A DNA stretch of 64,000 nucleotides, from NCBI GenBank assembly GCA_026391655.1, contig JAPLDR010000018.1:1-64000 (forward strand), in the 5' to 3' direction. The notes under the pieces were generated by a model. The model was not told the DNA's origin. It did no database searches and saw only the letters and a list, made by a program, of their open reading frames with translations. The first letter of the stretch is position 1, and each line of letters opens with the position of its first letter. This document shows, piece by piece, positions 42,215 through 51,660 of the stretch. The position numbers and the translations under genes were made by a program. The stretch is from Bacteroidia bacterium (GTDB taxonomy: Bacteria; Bacteroidota; Bacteroidia; Bacteroidales; Prolixibacteraceae).

Positions 42215-43522
42215 TTGAAAGATAGATATTTCGAATTGAAGAACCTGATTGGAGCGATTCTTCTTTTATCGGTAGTGGTTTGGGGCTGTCAAAAAGGTGA
42301 TCAGACCCTTGGAATTAATATGTTGCCAGGCGTTAAAATCCTCTTTACCGGGTATTCCAAGGATTCAACATCCATTACCACTTCTATATTTACCGACACT
42401 AAAATAAGGGCTGACCGTCCAACATATAACCTTCTCGGAAGTTTCAACGACCCGGTATTCGGACGCACCGACGCGTCTTTCGCAGCTCAGTTCCGACTTC
42501 CATATCATCCTGATTATTCAGCAACTGCAGCGCTCGATTCTATTATTTTAAGAATGACATACAAGAAGATTTACGGTGATACGGTCAGCAGTCAATCTTT
42601 TAAAGTTTATGAATTAACCGGTGATCTGAACTACACGGCCAAATATCTCTCTTCATTCGATTTAAAAAGTCTGGCATCTCCTATACCGATTGGAACCGGT
42701 AGTTATATCCCTAAATTCAGAACCGATTCAACGAAAACAGACACCACGGAACAAATCATCAGGGTACGACTGAATACCTCTTTCGGGAATAGCCTTCTTG
42801 GAATTGATTCGTTAAAGATGACAAGTAACGATGAGTTTTTGAAGTATTTTAAGGGATTATACATTGGCTCAACCCCGATCAGCAGAAAAGGAACCCTTGT
42901 AAGTGTAAATGCTTCAGCTTCGATGATTGTGCTTTATTATCATGATTCTAAAAAAGATACACTTGGTTTTGCTTATCGTGTTACGACCAACTCTGCGAAT
43001 GTTTCATCATACGTGCATGACTATACGCTTGCCAGATTTAAACCAAATTTAGACAAGGAGAATAACCTCGACTCGCTTATATATATTCAACCGACAGGAG
43101 GGATCAAAGCAAAAATTTTGGTTCCCACGCTTTCAAACTGGAATAGCCCGGCCAATTATGCAATTAACAAAGCAACGCTTACTTTTCATGCCGATACCAT
43201 CATGAGCGATTACAGACGATATTCAATGCCTTCCAGGTTGTACCTGATCCTATCGGAGCGGGATAGTAATGGAGATGAAGTTTTCCCTGCAGACAGCGGA
43301 CTCTCAAGCAGTTATTACGGAGGTTTTTTTAACGGCAGTAGTGCAACTTACTCTTTTAATGTGACACAGCACCTCCAAAAACTGATTGACGGGAAATTGA
43401 CTAATACTGGTTTCTATCTTGTATCTTCCGAGCGTAATATCTCCGCGCAGAGGGTCGTTCTGAAAGGACTTGGAAGCTCTAAGCCGGTTGAGTTGAACGT
43501 TACCTATACCCGCTACAAATAA
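42215..43522 (+). CDS. DUF4270 lipoprotein
   Basis: A 435-residue Bacteroidota-specific protein. The TTG start gives MKDRYFELKNLIGAILLLSV and a lipobox near VVVWGC. DUF4270 features include TLGINMLPGVKILFTGYSKD and long stretches of beta-strand with Asp/Thr/Ser, ending VELNVTYTRYK. Probably outer-membrane-anchored. Function unknown; it follows the glycogen-synthase-like gene in many relatives, hinting at envelope polysaccharide or surface roles. Confidence 0.85.
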   Translation: MKDRYFELKNLIGAILLLSVVVWGCQKGDQTLGINMLPGVKILFTGYSKDSTSITTSIFTDTKIRADRPTYNLLGSFNDPVFGRTDASFAAQFRLPYHPDYSATAALDSIILRMTYKKIYGDTVSSQSFKVYELTGDLNYTAKYLSSFDLKSLASPIPIGTGSYIPKFRTDSTKTDTTEQIIRVRLNTSFGNSLLGIDSLKMTSNDEFLKYFKGLYIGSTPISRKGTLVSVNASASMIVLYYHDSKKDTLGFAYRVTTNSANVSSYVHDYTLARFKPNLDKENNLDSLIYIQPTGGIKAKILVPTLSNWNSPANYAINKATLTFHADTIMSDYRRYSMPSRLYLILSERDSNGDEVFPADSGLSSSYYGGFFNGSSATYSFNVTQHLQKLIDGKLTNTGFYLVSSERNISAQRVVLKGLGSSKPVELNVTYTRYK

Positions 43523-43566
43523 ACCGGCATTACCGGCTTAATCTGGTATAGTTGATTGAACTTTTG

Positions 43567-43574
43567 TAATTTTG
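43567..43574 (+). promoter_or_regulatory. -7 element TAATTTTG before the Ig-like lipoprotein
   Basis: Exact TAnnTTTG match, about 35 bases before the lipobox Cys codon. It places transcription start near 43580, leaving little room for an ordinary start and signal peptide. Confidence 0.55.
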
Positions 43575-43603
43575 TGTTTCATGTGTTAATAATTTGTTTT
43601 TAA

Positions 43604-45406
43604 ATCTCTTGCGCTAATATTGGCATGCCCTCCGGAGGATTGAAAGATTCGATTCCTCCTGTTGTTGTACGCAGTATACCTGCCTTTGACCAGACAAATT
43701 TCAATGATCAGAAAATCAGGCTTTATTTCAACGAATTTGTTATTGTGGAAGGACTTAACGAAAAATTTGTCGTTTCGCCACCTACCTCTAAAAAACCCGT
43801 ATTCCGGACAAAAGGAAAATCACTGATCGTCGATTTAAATGAGAAACTGAAGCCAAATACTACCTATTCACTTGATTTTAAAGATGGAATATCAGATAAT
43901 AACGAAAGAAACCCATTAAAAAATTTAAGGCTGGCCTTCTCTACAGGGCCGCAGTTCGATTCGCTACGTGTGGTTGGGTTTATAAAGGATGCCTTTACGC
44001 TCGAGCCGATTGCTAATTCGTATGTTCTGCTCTATCAGGGGCGATCAGATACTTTGGTTTACAAGACCAGACCCGACTTTATTGCAAAAACCGATCAGAA
44101 AGGTTTTTTCGCAGTCACCAACCTCCCTGCCGATACATTTCAGGTTTACGGCCTCAGCGATGTTGACAACAACCTAAAATTCACGCCCGGAACAGATTCG
44201 ATCTCATTTATCGATCATCTTGTGGTTCCATCTGCCCAGTTTCTTCCCGGAAGAGACACAACCATTACAGGGATGGATACGCTGCTTATCTTTGGAAAAA
44301 CTAAATTCTCCCCTGATCCCCTTTATCTACTCCGTTTTGGAGAAGATTTTTTTGACCTGCGACTCGACAAATATGTTCATCCGTCACGTAAAATAGTAGA
44401 TCTGACATTTACACAATCTGTTGCAGATACTTTTAGTATAGAACCGCTCAATTTCGAAGCAAAAGCAGGTTGGAAATATACCGAAATGTCAACAAAATCT
44501 GATTCTATAAGAATCTGGCTAACCGATTCAATGGTATACAACAAAGACACACTTATATTCAAATTGTCTTATCTTCAACAAGATAGCCTCAAAGATTATT
44601 ATACATACAACGATACAATCCGACTTTATTTCACAGATGTGACCCAAATAGTCAAGAACAAACGGAAGGAGCGTCGGAGAGTCTCGAAAGATGAGCTTTC
44701 TGTCCTGCTCACTACCAACTGCAAAACAGGCTTCGACGTATACCGTAAGTTAGTCATCGAATCACCCGAGCCAATTGCTTCGTTTGATACTACCATGGTC
44801 TCACTCTTCGAAAAGGTTGATTCCCTATATAAACCTTTAAAATATAAACTCACCACTGATTCCCTCAATAAACGTCGATATCTATTGGCACATCCATGGA
44901 AATATGGCACTAATTACAAACTGACGATAGACTCTGCTGCATTAAAGACAATCTACAATACCTACTCCAAAAAGCTTAAAGAGGAATTTAAAACGCAGGA
45001 GGAGGAGTTTTACGGGAAAATCATAGTGAATCTTAAAAATGTCACTGTACCGACCATTATTGAGCTTCTGGGCGATGAAAAAGAGGAAAAAATAATTCAG
45101 TCAATACGCGTGACGAAGGATGGTTTAGTCACTTTTAAATTCCTTGAACCCAGGAAATACCTTATAAAGGCGATTTTTGACAGAAATAATAACGGGAAAT
45201 GGGATACGGGAAACCTCAAAAAGAAGATTCAGCCCGAAGAGGTAATGTATTATCTCGAAGTCGTGAAGGTTAGAGGAAACTGGGATGCCAAAAAGGACTG
45301 GAGCTTGCCAACCCAGCAATTCACCAAAAAGATTATTGACGAAGAGCTTGAAGCGCAGAAACTCAAAGACAAACTAAAGAAAAAGAAAAGTACCAGGGCA
45401 TTTTAG
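43604..45406 (+). CDS. Ig-like-domain lipoprotein with a broken 5' end
   Basis: About 600 residues. The frame from the Met at 43625 gives MPSGGLKDSIPPVVVRSIPA, followed by an Ig-like Big_5 domain (KIRLYFNEFVIVEGLNEKFV, FSTGPQFDSLRVVGF) and a long beta-rich C-terminal region. In relatives the mature protein starts at a lipidated Cys followed by a TGGPKD-like sequence. Here the same frame upstream reads ISCANIG, an apparent lipobox, but is preceded by TAA (43601-43603) and LIICF. So the signal peptide appears to be interrupted by one stop or a frameshift. If translation begins at 43625 the protein would be cytosolic. Confidence 0.7.
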   Translation: MSCANIGMPSGGLKDSIPPVVVRSIPAFDQTNFNDQKIRLYFNEFVIVEGLNEKFVVSPPTSKKPVFRTKGKSLIVDLNEKLKPNTTYSLDFKDGISDNNERNPLKNLRLAFSTGPQFDSLRVVGFIKDAFTLEPIANSYVLLYQGRSDTLVYKTRPDFIAKTDQKGFFAVTNLPADTFQVYGLSDVDNNLKFTPGTDSISFIDHLVVPSAQFLPGRDTTITGMDTLLIFGKTKFSPDPLYLLRFGEDFFDLRLDKYVHPSRKIVDLTFTQSVADTFSIEPLNFEAKAGWKYTEMSTKSDSIRIWLTDSMVYNKDTLIFKLSYLQQDSLKDYYTYNDTIRLYFTDVTQIVKNKRKERRRVSKDELSVLLTTNCKTGFDVYRKLVIESPEPIASFDTTMVSLFEKVDSLYKPLKYKLTTDSLNKRRYLLAHPWKYGTNYKLTIDSAALKTIYNTYSKKLKEEFKTQEEEFYGKIIVNLKNVTVPTIIELLGDEKEEKIIQSIRVTKDGLVTFKFLEPRKYLIKAIFDRNNNGKWDTGNLKKKIQPEEVMYYLEVVKVRGNWDAKKDWSLPTQQFTKKIIDEELEAQKLKDKLKKKKSTRAF

Positions 45407-45496
45407 AAAATCATCAAAAAGATATATTTTAACGGACCGATATGGCATCACCGGCCTCGCTTACAGCAGAGATGCCCTCACTTAAAAAAGATAATT

Positions 45497-45784
45497 ATGG
45501 CTAATGTACGACGTTTGAAAAAAGAAATTGAGTTTATGTCATCACAGCTGATTGGCGATTGTATTGACTACCTTGATACATTTGATGACAAAAAGGAGGT
45601 AGGTGTAATGTCGATCATTGAGGAAGCCGTTTTACTGAATAATACAATGCTCGACCGGGTATGCCATCCCGATGGAAAAGATAATCCCAAACTGGTAAAA
45701 CAACACTACCGTCAATTAAAAATTGATTTTATTAAAGGTCTTGACCAGGCTTACGGGAAACTGGAAGGGTTGCTTAAAAAATAA
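45497..45784 (+). CDS. Conserved small acidic/basic helical protein
   Basis: A 95-residue soluble protein, almost entirely helical by eye (VRRLKKEIEFMSSQLIGDCI, YRQLKIDFIKGLDQAYGKLE). No domain recognised. Start is ATG with AAAAAGATAATT upstream. Likely a Bacteroidota-conserved protein of unknown role. Confidence 0.65.
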   Translation: MANVRRLKKEIEFMSSQLIGDCIDYLDTFDDKKEVGVMSIIEEAVLLNNTMLDRVCHPDGKDNPKLVKQHYRQLKIDFIKGLDQAYGKLEGLLKK

Positions 45785-45851
45785 AGAGATTACAAACTTT
45801 TTTCCACATAGATTAAGGAATTCAACCCGCGTAAACGAGTCGCCAAAACTT

Positions 45852-46415
45852 CTACATCAGTGTATGCTGAATCAATATCTTCAATCCAATTCCGATCAGG
45901 ATAATTCCACCCAGTAATTCGACTTTTGATCCCACGGAGCTTCCTACATCCTTGCCGATCCTGATTCCCAACATGGCAAAGAAAAAGGTAACAGCACCGA
46001 TAATCATTGCTCCGCCAAAGATATTACGTGTCGAAGCCAAAGCATACGAAAATCCAACGACCAAAGCATCGATACTTGTTGCTATTGAAAGAGTAATGAT
46101 ATGCTTCAACGAGTAGATATCAGACATTTCGTTATGATCATCACTTTTAAAACTCGCAATTATCATTTTCCCCCCTAAAAACAGAAGAAGGAAAAAGGCA
46201 ATCCAATGGTCTATACTCTCAACATACCCTTTAATTTCAGTTCCCATAAACCATCCGGCAACAGGAAAGATTCCCTGAAAAAAAGCAAGAGAAAATGAGA
46301 TTTTTGCTGCGTGGCGGAACGAAATTTTTTGCTCAGTAAGTCCGCAGCCGATTGATACGGCAAAACTATCCATCGAAAGGCCAATGGCGAGAATTAAGAC
46401 GGTAAGAATATCCAT
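45852..46415 (-). CDS. mntP: Manganese efflux pump MntP
   Basis: A 187-residue inner-membrane protein from ATG 46415. Six hydrophobic helices in two inverted repeats carry the conserved Asp sites LAIGLSMDSFAVSIGCG (about residue 10) and IATSIDALVVGFSYAL (about 115). It exports Mn2+ to prevent toxicity. A TAnnTTTG element (46432-46439) lies just upstream of 46415, so the longer frame reaching 46478 is not the true start. No yybP-ykoY riboswitch is obvious. Confidence 0.9.
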   Translation of the reverse strand: MDILTVLILAIGLSMDSFAVSIGCGLTEQKISFRHAAKISFSLAFFQGIFPVAGWFMGTEIKGYVESIDHWIAFFLLLFLGGKMIIASFKSDDHNEMSDIYSLKHIITLSIATSIDALVVGFSYALASTRNIFGGAMIIGAVTFFFAMLGIRIGKDVGSSVGSKVELLGGIILIGIGLKILIQHTLM

Positions 46416-46431
46416 ACTGAATTTTGTGGCG

Positions 46432-46439
46432 CAAAGATA
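46432..46439 (-). promoter_or_regulatory. -7 element TATCTTTG of mntP
   Basis: Exact TAnnTTTG match on the - strand, 17 bases before the mntP ATG. It decides the start codon. Confidence 0.65.
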
Positions 46440-46525
46440 AAACTCTTCCGGCAAAACCCATAAAAAAAGCCATATCAACTTAATGAGACAGCTTTTTGAT
46501 AAAAATATATGGGTTCCAGAATCAA

Positions 46526-47365
46526 TTAATATTCAGCCGGTAATAGTTTTAATTGTTGATAGCTGAAAACAGGCCCGTCTTTACAAACGTAAACTTCACC
46601 CACATTGCATCTTCCACACTTTCCAAAACCACACTTCATCCGGTTTTCGAGTGTTGTGAAGATATTCTCTTCCATAAAGCCCAGTTTTTCGAGCACGGGA
46701 AAAGTAAATTTGATCATGATGGGAGGTCCGCAAACAATGGCAATCGTGTTTTCGGCAGAGGGAGCAGTTTTTTCCAGGATGGTTGGCACAAAACCGACTT
46801 CTCCTTTCCAGTCAGGTGTTTCTCCTCCCGGATCAACCGTTGTTACAAGCTTTACATCAGGGCGGCTTCGCCATTCTGCAAGTTCGTCTTTATAAACCAG
46901 GTCTTCAACAGATTTAGCACCATAAACAATGGTTATATCTTTGAAGTTCTCTCGCAAATCCAACGCATTCCAGATCACGCATCGCATTGGTGGTAAAGCA
47001 ATTCCACCGGCAATGAAAAGCAGGTTCTTCCCTTTCCATTCGTCAATCGGAAAGATATTTCCGTATGGTCCGCGAAACCCGACTATATCACCCTCTTCAG
47101 CCAGAGCCAATGCTGACGTAACTTTGCCGGCTTGCCGGAATGTACATTCAATATACTCTTTCCGTGTTGGTGATGAGGCAATACAAAAGGTAGACTCGCC
47201 AACTCCCATGATGGAATATTCGCCAAATTGCCCTGCCTTGAAGCTAAATGTCTCTGCATCCTGCTCATTTTCAAATTTCAATCGAAAAGTCTTTACCCCG
47301 GGAGCTTCAAGTGTAATTTTTTCGATCCGCATCAGATAGGGAATATAGATGTTCTGATTACTCAT
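46526..47365 (-). CDS. flxA: FlxA-like FAD/NAD(P)H oxidoreductase subunit
   Basis: A 279-residue protein of the ferredoxin-reductase type (related to AsrB, PyrK and sulfhydrogenase gamma). The FAD-binding barrel includes FSFKAGQFGEYSIMG and STFCIASSPTRK, the NAD-binding lobe LLFIAGGIALPPMRCVIW and IVCGPPIMIKFTFPVLEKLG, and a C-terminal [2Fe-2S]-type cluster MKCGFGKCGRCNVGEVYVC. It should accept electrons from NADH. Its start overlaps the stop of the FlxB-like gene. Last gene of the seven-gene Flx-Hdr operon. Confidence 0.85.
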   Translation of the reverse strand: MSNQNIYIPYLMRIEKITLEAPGVKTFRLKFENEQDAETFSFKAGQFGEYSIMGVGESTFCIASSPTRKEYIECTFRQAGKVTSALALAEEGDIVGFRGPYGNIFPIDEWKGKNLLFIAGGIALPPMRCVIWNALDLRENFKDITIVYGAKSVEDLVYKDELAEWRSRPDVKLVTTVDPGGETPDWKGEVGFVPTILEKTAPSAENTIAIVCGPPIMIKFTFPVLEKLGFMEENIFTTLENRMKCGFGKCGRCNVGEVYVCKDGPVFSYQQLKLLPAEY

Positions 47366-48386
47366 TTGGTTTCTCCTCCTGTAAAGAAGTTAAGGTGTCT
47401 AAAATATTGATATCAGCCGGGCATGAACGGGAGCAACGCCCGCATCCGACACATCCGGCAACTTTCGATTTGTTTGGCATGTATAAAAATTTATGCAGGA
47501 TTCGCTGCCTCCAGCGACCTCCCTGTGTGTTTCGTGGGTTATGTCCTGAAGTATGCATGGTAAACAAACCATATCCGCATGAATCCCAACATCTCAGACG
47601 GGTTCCTTTATTACCGTGCGCTTCATCCTGAATATCAAAACAACTGCAAACGGGGCAAACATACGAACACGAGCCACAACCCAGGCAGGCTCTCGACTTG
47701 TCGTCCCAGACAGGATTTTCGAAAAGGTTTTGCAGTTTTGCCTGTATCTCTTCCTGATTGAACCTGGTAGCTACAATGGCAAGGTTCGGCTCTTTATCCT
47801 CTTCGGGTTTGGCTTCAAACAGATTACAATTTTCTTTCACCAGAAGCTGCCCTTTTTCAGTGATCACTTCTGCAAGATAGTCACCATCAGATAGTTTTGT
47901 AAATTGAACGTCGCTTCCGGCGGTATTTCCAGGTCCGCTGTTTACTGAGGTGCAAAAACAATATTCATCGCTGCGCTTGCAACTAAAGCTCAATATCAGG
48001 ACTTTTTCCCTGCGTTTATTGTAGATGATATCCTGAAAGTCACCATTAAAGGTTTCGGTAAGCGGAATAAAAGCAGCAGCATCGCATGGTCTGGTTCCCC
48101 ATAAAATCACATCAGGAAATGTGTTGTTTGCGGCATCAGTGATTTCAGTACTTTCTTTCGATTTGTGATAGGAAAACAGTTTTTCGGTACGAGGAAAAGT
48201 AACCGACTTTGCGGAATTTGCTGTAACAATGTAGTCTTCCGTAATTTCTCCAAAAGCTTGTACTTTATCGAAAAGTGCTAAGTTTCCCTTCGCTTTGGGT
48301 GCATATACGATTTTCCCGTTCCCGATCAAATTGCCAAACAATTTTTCGAGTGAGGATTTTCTGATCAGATAATTTTCTGTCTGCAT
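47358..48386 (-). CDS. flxB: FlxB-like 4Fe-4S dicluster protein
   Basis: A 342-residue soluble protein related to the beta subunit of sulfhydrogenases and to AsrA. The middle region has GTRPCDAAAFIPL and the C-terminal third has two [4Fe-4S] sites, CLGCGSCSYVCPVCSCFD (about 235) and CVGCGRCSRSCPADINILD (about 315). It would relay electrons from the flavin subunit. Eight bases overlap FlxA-like gene and two bases separate it from the FlxC-like gene. Confidence 0.83.
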   Translation of the reverse strand: MQTENYLIRKSSLEKLFGNLIGNGKIVYAPKAKGNLALFDKVQAFGEITEDYIVTANSAKSVTFPRTEKLFSYHKSKESTEITDAANNTFPDVILWGTRPCDAAAFIPLTETFNGDFQDIIYNKRREKVLILSFSCKRSDEYCFCTSVNSGPGNTAGSDVQFTKLSDGDYLAEVITEKGQLLVKENCNLFEAKPEEDKEPNLAIVATRFNQEEIQAKLQNLFENPVWDDKSRACLGCGSCSYVCPVCSCFDIQDEAHGNKGTRLRCWDSCGYGLFTMHTSGHNPRNTQGGRWRQRILHKFLYMPNKSKVAGCVGCGRCSRSCPADINILDTLTSLQEEKPNE

Positions 48387-48388
48387 CG

Positions 48389-49189
48389 TTATCTTATAAA
48401 AGATTCTTTATCATCGGGTTTAAAACTCGAAAGGGCATTTAACTTATCGAGAGATGGGCCATAAGTTCCAAAGTTTTCAGCCACATCCTGTAGCATACTT
48501 TTTGTAAGCAGATGAATCGGAATACCCATAGGACAAGCATTGTAACAGGCTTCGCAATCGGTACATCTGCCGGCCAGGTGCATAGCTCTCATCACATGCC
48601 ATTCGAGGTTTCCCAAAGGATGAGAAGCTACCGAAATCCATTGTGGCTGGTTGTTTTCGACCGTACAACGTGTACAGTAACAAAGCGGGCAGGCACTCCG
48701 GCAGGCATAACATTTAAAACAAGGTTCCAGTTCTTTCACCCAATAAGCAAATCGTTCTGAAACAGGCATACTTTTGATCATCTCAATTGTCTTCTGGTAT
48801 TTTCCCTCAATTTCAATGCGGTGAGTAGACAAAAAGGTTTCGATTGCTGCGAACGATTCAAATTCAACCAGCTCACTTTCCGGAGTAACTCCCAAAACAA
48901 CAAGGTCATTTTCGGCGATTTGATTTTCGGCAGCCAACTGGACAATACTTCTTAAAACCGGAATTGGTGCAACAATGGCAGGTTTCCCAAGTTTTTTGAT
49001 CTCTTGTTTTGTAAGGTAAACCGCCAGGTTTTGAATACAGCGGCTATCAAATATCAGTTTTTCACAATCAGCTGCCTGCGTAATAAAAATTGCACGGGTA
49101 CGGTTTGCGGAACCTTTACCATAACCAATGACAACCTGTACGGAATTCGATTCGAGCAGGATTGTTGCTTTTTGTATTAGCTCATTCAT
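48389..49189 (-). CDS. flxC: FlxC-like 4Fe-4S protein
   Basis: A 266-residue protein with two clusters: CFKCYACRSACPLCYCTRC (about residue 155) and CTDCEACYNACPMGI (about 215), following an N-terminal region without recognised motifs. It corresponds in size and position to FlxC of Desulfovibrio vulgaris. Four bases overlap the MvhD-like gene upstream (ATGA), so translation is coupled. Confidence 0.8.
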   Translation of the reverse strand: MNELIQKATILLESNSVQVVIGYGKGSANRTRAIFITQAADCEKLIFDSRCIQNLAVYLTKQEIKKLGKPAIVAPIPVLRSIVQLAAENQIAENDLVVLGVTPESELVEFESFAAIETFLSTHRIEIEGKYQKTIEMIKSMPVSERFAYWVKELEPCFKCYACRSACPLCYCTRCTVENNQPQWISVASHPLGNLEWHVMRAMHLAGRCTDCEACYNACPMGIPIHLLTKSMLQDVAENFGTYGPSLDKLNALSSFKPDDKESFIR

Positions 49190-49632
49190 TCTTTAACCTC
49201 CTTTTCAAGATAACCAGCCACTTTGGCGTAGTCGGTATATGGCCCCAATTCGCGGATGGTTTTCACTGTTGAATTAACAATATCGGCCCACTTGGCTCCT
49301 TCCGCTGCAGAAACCCACGAATACTGGATTCTACGGATATCGATACCAAGTAAGTCGAGCAAACCACGGAACATAATCCATCGTCTGCGCGCATGAAAGT
49401 TTCCGGAAGTATAATGGCAATCGTTCGGATGACAACCAGAAACGATGATTCCATCGGCTCCTTCGCCAAAAGCTTTAAGGAGTAACATAAAATCAATCCT
49501 CCCGGTGCATGGGAAACGGATGATTTTCACATTTTGTGCATATTTAATGCGGCTGGTTCCGGTCAGATCGGCACCGGCATAAGTACACCAATTACAGACA
49601 AATGCTACTATTTTGGGTTCAAATTCTGTCAT
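49186..49632 (-). CDS. flxD: FlxD / MvhD-type iron-sulfur subunit
   Basis: A 148-residue protein of the methyl-viologen hydrogenase delta family. Conserved cysteines appear in IVAFVCNWCTYAGADL, IRFPCTGRID and IIVSGCHPNDCHY, binding a [2Fe-2S] cluster. MvhD is the electron gate between a donor module (hydrogenase or Flx) and HdrA. Here the donor module is FlxABC. It starts 12 bases after hdrA. Confidence 0.9.
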   Translation of the reverse strand: MTEFEPKIVAFVCNWCTYAGADLTGTSRIKYAQNVKIIRFPCTGRIDFMLLLKAFGEGADGIIVSGCHPNDCHYTSGNFHARRRWIMFRGLLDLLGIDIRRIQYSWVSAAEGAKWADIVNSTVKTIRELGPYTDYAKVAGYLEKEVKE

Positions 49633-49644
49633 TTTGGGGATAGA

Positions 49645-51648
49645 TTAATCATTATTAAGCAAGGCCATTACTTCCGAATACATCTGTTCGTTGGAATAGC
49701 CGTCAATGTCAATCGACTTCGAACGGCAGAAAGCGACACAAGTTCCGCAGCCCTGACACAATCCGGGATTAACTTTAGCCACCCGTTTGATGACATTACC
49801 TTTCCGATCGGTGATCAGCTCCTCGCCTATCGCCTGATACGGACAAGCCGAAGCGCACATAAAACATCCAACACAGGTTGAATAAACAGGTGGAGCACTC
49901 CGGTTTACCACGGCAACGACCGGTTCGCGGCTCAACTCATTCTGCGAAAATAAAATGATCACTTTACTGGCAGCTCCAGAAGCTTGCGATACCGTTTCGG
50001 GGATATCTTTCGGTGCCTGACAAGCACCTGCAAGAAAAATACCGGCTGTATTGGTTTCAACCGGTTTTAATTTTGGGTGGGCTTCGGAAAAGAAATTATA
50101 CGAATCGTACGATACATGCATCTTTTGAGCCAACTCTTCAGCGCCCGGGTTAGCTACCGCAGCTGATGCCAGGACTACCATATCTGCCTCAATTTCAACG
50201 GGTTTTGCATTCAACAAAGTATCAACACCTTTCACAATCAGTTTGCCGTTTTCCTCATATACTTTTGAAACACGACCCCGAATGTAATTCACTTCATCAT
50301 CAACAATGGCGCGCCGGACAAATTCTTCGTAATTTTTCCCTGCCGCCCTGATATCCATGTAAAATATATAGGACTTTCCGCCATGTACCTTGTGTTGATA
50401 GAGCATGGCATGCTTGGCCGTGTACATACAACAAATTTTCGAGCAATAAGGAATTCCCTTGGCCGGATCGCGCGAACCGGCGCAGGCAACAAATACGATC
50501 TTTTCAGGTATTTTCCCATCCGACGGGCGACGAATTTCACCCAAAGTAGGTCCTGAGGCCGAAGCCAGCCTTTCGAACTGTAAGCCGGTTATCACGTCTT
50601 TGTACTTTCCATAACCATATTCGGGAAATCCCGATGGTTGCATCACGTTAAACCCTGTGGCAATAACCACCGCACCAACTTCAAGTTCGACAAGCTCATC
50701 CTGCTGATCGAAACGGATAGCACCAGTCGGACAAAGTTTCTCGCAAATCTTGCATTTACCTTTTTGATAGTACGTACAATTATCCTTATCAATCACCGGT
50801 TTGTTCGGAACTGCTTGCGGAAACGGCACATAAATAGCTGTGCGTGTTCCCAAACCCGTATTAAATTCGCTGGGTATTTTTTTTGTCGGACATTTGGTGG
50901 TACAATGACCACAGCCGTTACATATATTTTCATCAATACTTTTGGCCTTCTTACGGATTGTTGCTTTAAAATTACCGATAAAACCCTCCAGCTTTTCAAG
51001 TTCAGCATAAGTCCATAAGGTAATATTCGGATGCTGAGCTACTTCAACCATTCGCGGGGTAAGGATGCACTGTGAACAATCGAGGGTTGGAAAAGTCTCC
51101 GAAAGCTGCGACATATGCCCGCCAATAGAAGGATCTTTTTCAACCAGGATAACTTTATGCCCTGCATTTGCAATATCGAGGCTTGCCTGTATCCCGGCAA
51201 TTCCTCCACCCAGGACAAGTGCTGTTTTTGTGACCGGAACTTTAATCGGATAAAGTGGTTTATTGAGTTTCACCTTTTCAACAAGCGTCCTTACAAGGTC
51301 TATTGCTTTTTGCGTTGTGGCTTCGCTTTTATCATGTACCCACGAACAATGTTCCCTTAGGTTCGACATTTCGCACATATATGGATTCAGGCCTGCTTCC
51401 TGGCAAGCCTTCCGAAAAGTCGGTTCGTGCATTCGCGGAGAACATGCCGCCACTACAACTCCGGTCAAACCTTTTTCTTTTATCGTTTGCTTGATAATGG
51501 TTTGTCCCGGGTCGGAACACATATATTTATAGTCTGTGCTGAATTCAACTCCTTCCAGTTTTCCAGTCTCTTCAGCAACTCTGACGACATCTACAGTTGA
51601 GCTGATATTTTCGCCACAGTGACAAATAAAAACACCAATTTTCGACAT
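49645..51648 (-). CDS. hdrA: Heterodisulfide reductase subunit A-like flavoprotein
   Basis: A 667-residue FAD protein that carries out flavin-based electron bifurcation in Hdr complexes. It opens with IGVFICHCGENISSTVDV, has the Rossmann site LVLGGGIAGIQASLD (about 150), the cluster-rich insertion CNGCGHCTTKC (about 235) and CKICEKLCPTGA, and two C-terminal [4Fe-4S] sites CVGCFMCASAC (about 580) and CQGCGTCVAFC (about 620). The same family as the gene at 396-2327 but in a different complex. Upstream neighbour is hdrB (12-base gap). Confidence 0.93.
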   Translation of the reverse strand: MSKIGVFICHCGENISSTVDVVRVAEETGKLEGVEFSTDYKYMCSDPGQTIIKQTIKEKGLTGVVVAACSPRMHEPTFRKACQEAGLNPYMCEMSNLREHCSWVHDKSEATTQKAIDLVRTLVEKVKLNKPLYPIKVPVTKTALVLGGGIAGIQASLDIANAGHKVILVEKDPSIGGHMSQLSETFPTLDCSQCILTPRMVEVAQHPNITLWTYAELEKLEGFIGNFKATIRKKAKSIDENICNGCGHCTTKCPTKKIPSEFNTGLGTRTAIYVPFPQAVPNKPVIDKDNCTYYQKGKCKICEKLCPTGAIRFDQQDELVELEVGAVVIATGFNVMQPSGFPEYGYGKYKDVITGLQFERLASASGPTLGEIRRPSDGKIPEKIVFVACAGSRDPAKGIPYCSKICCMYTAKHAMLYQHKVHGGKSYIFYMDIRAAGKNYEEFVRRAIVDDEVNYIRGRVSKVYEENGKLIVKGVDTLLNAKPVEIEADMVVLASAAVANPGAEELAQKMHVSYDSYNFFSEAHPKLKPVETNTAGIFLAGACQAPKDIPETVSQASGAASKVIILFSQNELSREPVVAVVNRSAPPVYSTCVGCFMCASACPYQAIGEELITDRKGNVIKRVAKVNPGLCQGCGTCVAFCRSKSIDIDGYSNEQMYSEVMALLNND

Positions 51649-51660
51649 ACTCGTTTAATT

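Noticed and set aside
46416-46525. yybP-ykoY manganese riboswitch before mntP
   Set aside because: The promoter lies 17 bases before the ATG, which leaves no room for an aptamer.
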